13,146 nt of DNA from DASPLX01 sp035627375. Lineage in GTDB: Bacteria; Pseudomonadota; Gammaproteobacteria; Burkholderiales; Burkholderiaceae_D. Below, piece by piece: positions 1 through 6,500 of this stretch. The stretch spans positions 1 to 13,146 of the forward strand of contig DASPLX010000072.1 in assembly GCA_035627375.1 (NCBI GenBank), read 5' to 3'. The notes under the pieces are model-generated. The model saw nothing but the letters and a program-made list of their open reading frames with translations, made no database searches and was not told the origin of the DNA. Position 1 is the stretch's first letter, and each line of letters opens with the position of its first letter. The position numbers were made by a program, and so were the translations under genes.

Positions 1-57
1 TTCCATGATCGATTCCTCCATCTCCAACATCCAGTTCTTTGGAGACCGAGGCGTCAT
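1..57 (-). CDS. start of an unidentified ORF running off the left edge (possible insertion-sequence gene)
   Basis: An ATG at 57 opens a frame of 19 codons (MTPRSPKNWM, then LEMEESIME) that is still open at base 1. A purine-rich stretch on the minus strand (AGGGAGGGG, ending about 9 bases before the ATG) could serve as a Shine-Dalgarno site. The frame lies directly downstream of a glycosidase-like gene that ends early, which is what an insertion-sequence end followed by its transposase would look like. I do not recognise the residues as a specific transposase family, and 19 residues are too few to assign one. It could equally be a short host gene. Confidence 0.3.
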   Translation of the reverse strand, partial: MTPRSPKNWMLEMEESIME

Positions 58-118
58 GTTGAATTCCCCTCCCTGTTATCGCCCTCATGCAACAATGCGA
101 AACGGAAATTCAGATTGG

Positions 119-1081
119 TTAAAACGGTGCCGCATCAATAATCGGCCAGGTCGGAATGTTTTGAATGGTAATGTCACGTATGACGACATTCTTGATATTG
201 GCATCATAGGAGCCGAGATGCGGCCCTCCCGTTACGACTCCGCCGACGCAGCAAATCGTCTGTTCCCGGAAATTCGGATTTCCACCGCGTCCCAACCCGT
301 TATTTGCAATCCGGCTATAGGCAGCACGATTGCCGTCAAGTACGCCTCGTCCGCTGATAGTGACGTTCGACGCATTATTCACGACTTGAAGCATTCCCCA
401 TTGCGTCGCCCGCGGTTCATTTCTCCGTGTTATAGGGTTATACCATTCGCCGTCATATGCCGTCTGAAGACCAGGTTTCAGCATGAGCTTGCCATCAAGC
501 ATCACTTCTGTATTGGACCCCAGTTTTAACGGTCCGCTTATCATATAAGCCGAGCCGGTATTCGGGATATAAGTCAGTCCTCCTTGGCTAATCGCCGCTT
601 GCAATGCATTCGTATCGTCTGTATAACCATCGCCCCGTGCTCCGAGCAGCGTGGCGACTCGATGTGGTACGCGGAAATAACCGGATCCACCCAATAGCGA
701 ATTGGCCCCGCCAAGGTTATTTATTCCATGAACGTAAAGAGGTTTGCTTCCCCATGTTTGCATCACTTGAGGTGAAAGAACGATTCGGAAGCGATATGTG
801 GTGCCGTAAGACTGACAAGAGGATGCAACGGCCGGTTCACTGGAAAAATTTGCCGTTCCGTAAGCGACAAGCGTTCCGCCGCTTCCGTATGGACCGCCGG
901 CATAAACATGGACGTCAATCGGTTGCGGACTCGTCTGAGTGCATGCCCAGCCCGACATCGTAAGTTGCGTTCCCTGCATAAAATAGCCATCGATGTTGCC
1001 TACCACCGATGGCGCCGCGAATGCTTGCACAGCACAAGACGCCAAAATGCTTCCGAAGAAAAGGCGGAATTTGGTTTTCAA
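119..1081 (-). CDS. secreted pectate-lyase-superfamily / GH28-like protein, probably C-terminally truncated
   Basis: From the TTG start the product has 320 residues. It opens with a classic signal peptide (KTKFR basic end, hydrophobic core FFGSILASCAVQA, likely cleavage AFA|APS). About 110 residues follow of a small Gly/Tyr-rich beta domain with a Trp-Ala-Cys motif and a second Cys. Then comes the pectate-lyase-superfamily entry motif GARGDGYTDDTNALQAAI, and strands of a right-handed beta-helix with turns such as NVTISGRGVLDGN and NVVIRDITIQNIPTWPI. Known GH28 and related helices continue well past this point with more coils and the catalytic Asp residues; here the frame ends six residues after IPTWPI. 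Export and polysaccharide binding are likely, but catalysis is doubtful. TTG at 1081 is preferred over the in-frame ATGs at 1120 and 1105 because a GGGAG site precedes it and the signal peptide then starts normally. Base composition is less GC-rich than in the PKS region. Confidence 0.75.
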   Translation of the reverse strand: MKTKFRLFFGSILASCAVQAFAAPSVVGNIDGYFMQGTQLTMSGWACTQTSPQPIDVHVYAGGPYGSGGTLVAYGTANFSSEPAVASSCQSYGTTYRFRIVLSPQVMQTWGSKPLYVHGINNLGGANSLLGGSGYFRVPHRVATLLGARGDGYTDDTNALQAAISQGGLTYIPNTGSAYMISGPLKLGSNTEVMLDGKLMLKPGLQTAYDGEWYNPITRRNEPRATQWGMLQVVNNASNVTISGRGVLDGNRAAYSRIANNGLGRGGNPNFREQTICCVGGVVTGGPHLGSYDANIKNVVIRDITIQNIPTWPIIDAAPF

Positions 1082-1087
1082 AATTGT

Positions 1088-1092
1088 CTCCC
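1088..1092 (-). promoter_or_regulatory. ribosome binding site that decides the TTG start of the secreted protein
   Basis: On the minus strand GGGAG lies six bases before TTG at 1081. The upstream in-frame ATGs have no comparable site. A small dyad (CAATGG at 1092-1097 and CCATTG at 1102-1107, four-base loop) overlaps this site and could hide it in the mRNA. Confidence 0.5.
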
Positions 1093-1124
1093 AATGGATT
1101 TCCATTGAAAATGCATGCATCTAA

Positions 1125-1226
1125 GAGCGCCTATCAAAATGTCGATGGCAAGGCGCGCCGACGCTGACAGTACAGACGTACGGCAAGGAGGCAGCAACGC
1201 GGCAAGCGGCATTTTGATAGGCGCTC
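1125..1226. mobile_element. MITE-like element, 102 bp, perfect 17-bp terminal inverted repeats, TAA target duplication
   Basis: GAGCGCCTATCAAAATG at 1125-1141 is repeated in perfect inversion at 1210-1226. The flanking bases are TAA at 1122-1124 and TAA at 1227-1229, a three-base target duplication. The 68-base interior has no reading frame of note. A three-base duplication and ends beginning GAG fit mobilisation by some IS5-type transposases; the family assignment is inference. The element sits about 43 bases upstream of the start of the secreted beta-helix gene, so it may have altered or replaced its promoter. Confidence 0.75.
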
Positions 1227-1229
1227 TAA

Positions 1230-1433
1230 ATGAAGATTCTCAATGACGAAGGCCATAGCAATCCATAGCCATGGAAGCCGAAAGATTAACTCAGCTTCAA
1301 TGGTGAAGACACCCCATATCTATGGGAAATGAGAAAACATTTCATGAGTAACCTCAATGGAAGCACAAGGAATCTCTCTGCTTTATGTCGTCGCAGATAC
1401 TCCGAAAAACATGAGGGAGCCGCCCGGAACCGC
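1230..1433. other. intergenic, nothing recognised
   Basis: About 200 bases between the MITE-like element and the terminator. No reading frame shows coding character. The only structure seen is a weak dyad of six bases (GAAATG and CATTTC, around 1327-1344) without a T-run on either strand. Confidence 0.5.
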
Positions 1434-1522
1434 AAATAAAAAAGCGCAGTGCCTCTCGCCGTATGACTATCATCGGCATCATCCAAGCCGAATCCGCATA
1501 CGACGGAAGGCGCTGCGCTTTT
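1434..1522 (-). terminator. rho-independent terminator with a two-part stem, end of the PKS operon
   Basis: Read on the minus strand, AAAAGCGCAGCGCCT (1522-1508) pairs with AGGCACTGCGCTTTT (with one mismatch), which ends in a T-run, TTTTTTATTT, down to 1434. An inner stem is formed by CGTCGTATG and CATACGGCG (1505-1497 and 1466-1458) with one G-U pair. The plus strand also ends in TTTT, so some activity in the other direction is possible. It begins 13 bases after the stop codon of the VOC gene and so marks the end of that transcript. Confidence 0.8.
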
Positions 1523-1535
1523 CCGTTCTACCGAA

Positions 1536-1922
1536 CTACTGCCCGGCAGGCGGCTCCCATAGCTCGACCTTGTTGCCTTCCGGGTCGATGACCCAGCCGA
1601 ACTTCCCGTATTCCGAGTCGTCGAACTTGTCCAGCACGTTGCAGCCTTCTTCCCTGAGCGCCGCGAGCAAGGCACGGACGTCGGCTACCCGGTAGTTCAC
1701 CATGAAGGGAGCCGTGCTCGGTGCGAACGAGTCGCCATCGGCGGGTCCGATGGACCAGATCGTCGTGCCCTCCGCGGGTTTGCCGTCCGCGTCGGACCAG
1801 CGGAAGGCCGTGCCGCCCCAGGCTTGCACGTCGATGCCGAGGTGTCGCTTGTACCAGGCCTGCAATGCCTTCGGGTCCTTGGCCTTGAAGAAGATGCCGC
1901 CGATGCCGGTAACGCGCTTCAT
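1536..1922 (-). CDS. glyoxalase/bleomycin-resistance (VOC) fold protein
   Basis: The product has 128 residues, the normal size of a single-chain two-module VOC protein. Visible family features are the opening strand VTGIGGIFFKAKDP, the helix ALQAWYKRHLGIDV, the second-module strand MVNYRVADVRALLAALREEG and the closing FGWVIDPEGNKVELWEP, in which the Glu before Leu-Trp is at the usual last metal-ligand position. The first strand has Gly-Gly where glyoxalase I has its His ligand, so classical glyoxalase I chemistry is not supported. It could be a resistance or binding protein, or an accessory enzyme acting on the polyketide; the sequence does not decide. It is the last gene before the terminator and lies 99 bases after the dioxygenase gene. 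An in-frame upstream start at 1985 exists but lacks the ribosome site. Confidence 0.88.
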   Translation of the reverse strand: MKRVTGIGGIFFKAKDPKALQAWYKRHLGIDVQAWGGTAFRWSDADGKPAEGTTIWSIGPADGDSFAPSTAPFMVNYRVADVRALLAALREEGCNVLDKFDDSEYGKFGWVIDPEGNKVELWEPPAGQ

Positions 1923-1926
1923 GTGT

Positions 1927-1931
1927 ACCTC
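1927..1931 (-). promoter_or_regulatory. ribosome binding site that decides the VOC start
   Basis: GAGGT on the minus strand lies four bases before the ATG at 1922. The extra 21 residues encoded upstream of this ATG do not look like the VOC fold. Confidence 0.6.
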
Positions 1932-1950
1932 GAACGAAAGGATGAGTTGA

Positions 1951-1974
1951 TCGAGCGCCGAAGGCGCCGCTCGA
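1951..1974 (-). other. intercistronic hairpin between the dioxygenase and VOC genes
   Basis: TCGAGCG at 1951-1957 and CGCTCGA at 1968-1974 form a perfect seven-base stem around ten bases; the inner GGCGCC...GAA bases can form an alternative stem. No T-run follows, so it is not a standard terminator. It may stabilise or process the mRNA. Confidence 0.4.
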
Positions 1975-2021
1975 CATCCTGCCACGCGGAGACGGGCAAC
2001 GCAATATCGCCGCGCGACTGC

Positions 2022-3113
2022 TCAATGAGCCGGCGCGGCACGCATGATGCTGCGCACGTCGTAGGGATCGGCCATCGCCGCGATCAGGCGGCGCGGTTTG
2101 CGCACATTCAGGCGGGCATGTCCGAAGCGGATATTGTCGATCAATAGCAGATCGCCCGTCTGCCAGGGAAAGATGATCGCGTTGGCCCAGGCGGCGCGCT
2201 GGATCTCGACACTCTCTTCGCGCGTGAAACGGCGGCCGCATCCGTGCAACACCTTCAGGAAAGAGTTCTTCCTGTTGTATTCGAACGTGACGAACCATTC
2301 CAGCATCTTGCGTAGCACGGGATGGTAGCGTTCCTTGAAATGGCGGAAATTATGGATGAAGCTATCGGCATTGAATGTCGTGATGCTGATGCAGGGGAGA
2401 CCGCTCAGGGGATCGTTCAGCACGGCCGGCAGCTTGAGTTCGGTCGAGAGGTTGTCGGAGGCATCCCATGCATAGCGCATGCCTTCCGCCTCCAGGAATT
2501 TCCTTACCACTTCCTTGTCCCGGGTCTCGAAGGTGTCTTGCCATGTCTTGTGGAAATTGATGAGCGATTTCTTTCCGAAGAAAACGCGCTTGTACAGCAA
2601 GCCGTCGGTCTGCAGTTTGTTTCGCAGGGGCTCGCCGAGGTCGTTCCATAATCCGTGGAGATCGAAGAGCGGCGTCTCGCCGAAGCCGGCGGCCGGCGTC
2701 ACGCAGAAGAAGGAAATCATTCCCGGGCGCGTGGTCTGGTAACAGAACTCCGTGTGCACGCCGATGATGAACGGAGACGGCGCCTCGGTGGAAACGAAAG
2801 TCTTGCCGGTCACGTTCGAGCGCGGCGATGCTCCACCGTAGTTCGACCTGTACAGATCGTAGTCGAGCGACTCGAGGATCTGTTCGTATTCCTCCGGCTG
2901 GCTGACCGGGAGGCCGCGGAAGAGCAGTACGCCTTGCTCCCGCACTTGCCGCTTGATGCGATCGGCATGCGCGCGGAAATGGGCGCGGATGTCTCCCAGC
3001 GAGGCGCGCTCCAGGCCGATGCTCTTCGCGCGAACGACGAAGGATTTGCCGGAGATCTTGGACAGGACGCTTTGCTCGTCGTCGCGCAGGCTTTCGGTCG
3101 AAAGGAGATTCAT
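2022..3113 (-). CDS. TauD/TfdA-family Fe(II)/2-oxoglutarate-dependent dioxygenase
   Basis: The product has 363 residues and would couple 2-oxoglutarate decarboxylation to oxidation (often hydroxylation) of a substrate. The iron-binding motif is His120-Thr-Glu122 in GVHTEFCYQ; the distal His is His332 in RFGHARLNV, followed by Arg341-Arg342 suited to hold the 2-oxoglutarate carboxylate. The block PGMISFFCVTPAAGFGET after the HxE is typical of family members found in natural-product clusters (the SyrP-like type). All ligands are present, so the enzyme should be active. It follows the NTF2-like gene almost directly, which suggests translational coupling, and is likely a tailoring enzyme for the polyketide. 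The start is uncertain: ATG at 3113 is chosen, but GTG at 3125, directly after the upstream stop codon, is in frame and would add four residues. The substrate cannot be read from the sequence. Confidence 0.9.
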   Translation of the reverse strand: MNLLSTESLRDDEQSVLSKISGKSFVVRAKSIGLERASLGDIRAHFRAHADRIKRQVREQGVLLFRGLPVSQPEEYEQILESLDYDLYRSNYGGASPRSNVTGKTFVSTEAPSPFIIGVHTEFCYQTTRPGMISFFCVTPAAGFGETPLFDLHGLWNDLGEPLRNKLQTDGLLYKRVFFGKKSLINFHKTWQDTFETRDKEVVRKFLEAEGMRYAWDASDNLSTELKLPAVLNDPLSGLPCISITTFNADSFIHNFRHFKERYHPVLRKMLEWFVTFEYNRKNSFLKVLHGCGRRFTREESVEIQRAAWANAIIFPWQTGDLLLIDNIRFGHARLNVRKPRRLIAAMADPYDVRSIMRAAPAH

Positions 3114-3125
3114 GGTTGAATGCAC

Positions 3126-3515
3126 TTATTGCTTCGCCTGCAGCATCGCGGCCATCTTCTGATGAATCAGGTTGATCGCCTTCAACGGCCGGATCATGAC
3201 CTTGAACTCGGCGATCTTGCCTTCCTCGTTCCACGTGATCATGTCGACGCCATTGACGCCGACGCCGTCGATCTCCACTTGGAATTCCAGCACCGCGTCG
3301 CGCTCGCCGGTGACCTCGCGGACATAACGGAACGAATCGTTGAAGAACACGTGGAAGGCGGCGAACAGGTATTGGAACGTGATCTCCTTGCCCGCCTGCG
3401 GCGTATGCACCACGGGCGAGTGGAAAACCACGTCGTCGGCGAGTATCGCCCTCAAACCCTTGGAGTCTCTCGATCGGACGAGTTCATGCCAGGCGGCGAC
3501 GGTCGGGTTGGTCAT
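3126..3515 (-). CDS. NTF2/SnoaL-like small protein
   Basis: The product has 129 residues, a complete single domain of the cone-shaped NTF2 fold. Visible marks are an N-terminal helix region (VAAWHELVRSRD), GLRAILADDVVFHSPVV, a central YLFAAFHVFF helix, and the C-terminal strands LEFQVEIDGVGVNGVDMITW and GKIAEFKVMIRPLKAI. The fold serves as cyclase, isomerase, epoxide hydrolase or plain binding protein in different families. In PKS clusters SnoaL-like proteins can close rings or shift double bonds; that role here is inference from context only. The ATG is preceded by GGAG (3523-3526) at seven bases. The gene starts 32 bases after the PKS stop codon and the dioxygenase follows directly, so all are probably on one transcript. 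Confidence 0.88.
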   Translation of the reverse strand: MTNPTVAAWHELVRSRDSKGLRAILADDVVFHSPVVHTPQAGKEITFQYLFAAFHVFFNDSFRYVREVTGERDAVLEFQVEIDGVGVNGVDMITWNEEGKIAEFKVMIRPLKAINLIHQKMAAMLQAKQ

Positions 3516-3547
3516 GCGCGGTCTCCGGGGAACATGGCTTCAAGGAT

Positions 3548-6500
3548 TCATTGCAACGAGATCTGCGGCTTGTGCGCCGTCGCCGGCGCGAACGACGCCG
3601 ACTGCGGGTCGCTCAGCGCGACGCCGGGACGTACAGGAGCAACCTCGGCGATCTGCTCCAGCGCGATCGTAGGCTTTGCCGCCTTGGTCGCAGGCAGCGC
3701 CGCCGGCGCGGCTGCCGGCGCAACTGCCGGTGCAGTTGTCGGTACAGCTGCCGGCGCTACCGCCGGCACAAGCGCCGTCACCGCGCCGCCGACATATACC
3801 GTGTCGTAGGCGATGCCCCGCATCTGGACGCAGACATTGCCGTGCAGGTCGCACAAGTCGATATCCAGCCTGATGACCTTGTCCTGCGCCCCGCTTCCCT
3901 GCGCATGGCGGGCCCAGGCGAGCATGTGCGTCGTGCAGGCCGATTCGATGCGCATCGACTCGAGCGCGAACGGCAGCGACAAGTGCCTGGCGCGCCGGGT
4001 GGAGCTTTCCGTCAGCCCCGCCGCCGCGCGCAACAGCTCGTCCATCAAGTCCGGGTGCAGCACGTAGTCGTTCAGTTCCGCGTCGACCGCCGCGGACAGT
4101 TGCAGGTGCGCGAGCAATTCTCCGTCTCCGCGATGGAGCGCGGCGATGCCGTCGCCGTAGGCCGCCACGTCGGCCGCGATCCTCACCTGCAGCATCCGCC
4201 CCTTGAGCTTCTCGATATCGAGCTTGATGCGCACCGGGTCATGGTCGAGAACGGCATGGCCTTGGCAATGGACGACCTCTTCGGCCAGGCTGTCCGTCCC
4301 CTGCCCCAGGCTATAGATCTCGAAATCGACCTGGCCGTCGCTCTTCCTGAACAGGGCGATATTCACCTGCCTGTCCGGCGCGGCGACCAGCGGCCGTCCC
4401 CAGGCGACATGGTGCAATTCGAGATGCGTTGCTTCGTGCGGAACCGGCGCGGCGTCTTCCAGCGCGGCGCGGACCATTTCCAGGTAAGCCGCCGCCGGCA
4501 GCACCTTTCGGCCGCCCTCTTCGACCAGGAAGGCTTCCTGGCCGCTGAACGTGGAACTATAGCTTTGTTGGCCCAGCACCGAGACGTTGCGGTGCACCAG
4601 CGGGTGCAGCGCCGCCGCGACGGCCCGGGTTTCCGCCGGCCGGCCGCTCGCCGCGCGGTCGTTCGTGGCGGCATCGGCCCAGTAGCGTTTCCTGGCGAAG
4701 GGATAGGTCGGCAAGCCGATGCGGCGCGGTTTGGCCGGACCATGGAGCTGGCTCCATTCCAGGTCCAGGCCCCGCGTCCACAGCTCGACCAGCTTCGGCA
4801 GATCGCCGCAGGCCAGGCATTGGTCGACGACGTCCGCCATGCCTTCCTGCTGGCTGAGGAGGATCACGCCGTCTTCGCTGCGCTCCACCTTGCCGCGGAA
4901 GACGTTGCCGGCGTGGCGATCGCCGCCGAGCCAGGCCTCGAGCTTGGCGGCCAGTTGATCGACCGAATCCACGATGAAGCCGAGGCGTTCATCCATTGCG
5001 TCCCGGCCCACGAACAAGGTGTGGGCGATGGACATCAGGTCCGTCGAGGGCGCGCGGTCCGCCGAACGGATGAACTTCAGCAGATCCTGGGCCCGTTGCT
5101 GCAGCTGGTCGGCGGTCCGGGCCGAGAGCGGAACGATGATCGGGCCGACGATGCCGGCATCCAGGCCGGCATCGTCGGGGCGCCGATCCGCGGGCGGCGC
5201 GTATTCTTCCAGGACCAGGTGCGCATTGGTGCCGCTGAAACCGAAGGAACTGACCGCCGCGCGGCGCTTGCCGCCGGGCGCGGCTTCCCACGGCCGCGTC
5301 TGTTTCGAGACATAGAACGGCGAGTCCTTGAAATCGAAGAGGGAATTCTCCTTCGTCACATGCAGGCTCGGCACCAGCATGCCGTGCTTCATGCACAGCA
5401 AGACTTTCTGCACGCTGGCGACGCCCGCCGCGCCGGAGGTGTGGCCGATGTTGCTCTTCACCGAACCCAGGCCGCAGAAATTCTTCTTCGCGGTCTTTTC
5501 CTTGAAGACGGTGGCGAGCGCCTCCAGCTCGATCGGATCGCCGAGCTTCGTGCCGGTGCCGTGCGTTTCCACGTAGCTGATGGTTTCCGGATCGATGCCG
5601 CACCTGGCGTACAAATCCCTTTCGAGTTCGATCTGGCTGTTGACGCTCGGCGCCGTGATGCCGTTGGTCTTGCCGTCCTGGTTGATCGCGGAACCCAGGA
5701 TCACGCCGTGGATGAAATCGTTGTCCCGCTCGGCGTCTTCCAGGCGCTTGAGCACCACCGCGCCCACGCCTTCGCCGGGGACGAAGCCGTTGGCGGAATT
5801 GTCGAAGGTCTTGCACTGGCCGTCCGGCGAGAGCATGCCGGCCCGGCACATGCCCATGTAAGTCTCGGGATGGAGCCAGATGCTGACGCCGCCGGCCAGG
5901 GCCATGTCGGTTTCGTGATTCAACAATCCCTGGCAGGCGAGATGGATCGCGACCAGCGAAGCCGAGCATGCGGTATCGATGGAAATCGCCGGGCCCTTCA
6001 GGTTCAGGAAGTAGGCGATGCGGGCGGCGCCGATCGCCGGATTGTTGCCGGTGATATCGACCGCGTTGGAAACCAGCCCGGCATACTCGGTGCCGATGAT
6101 GCCGACATAGACGCCGCACTTCTTGTTGTTCAGGGCCTTGCCGGAATAGCCGGCGTTCTCGAAGGCCTTGTAGCTTTCTTCGAGGAACAGGCGGTGCTGC
6201 GGGTCCATGTTCTTCGCTTCGGCCGGCGAAATCTTGAAGAACAGCGAGTCGAAGCAGTCGACGTCGTCCAGCATGCCCATCCACTTGCAGTAGATCTTGT
6301 CTTCCTTCTTCGGGTCCGGGTCGTAGTATTGCTCGACGTCCCAGCGCGACGGCGGAATCTCGGTGACCGAGTTCCTGCCCTGCGCGAGGTTGTCCCAGAA
6401 TTGCTTCAAGTCCTTCGCCTGCGGATATCGGCCCGACATCCCGATCACGGCGATCTTGCCGGTGGAACGGACCGGCCCGCGCGCCGCCGGCTGCCGGATG

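Noticed and set aside
5..529. A 174-codon plus-strand frame at the left end
   Set aside because: It is antisense to the beta-helix gene, which has a signal peptide and recognisable motifs; the frame itself has none.
1286..1675. A 129-codon minus-strand frame through the terminator
   Set aside because: It overlaps the VOC gene in another frame, passes through the terminator stem and has a Ser/Arg-rich shadow composition.
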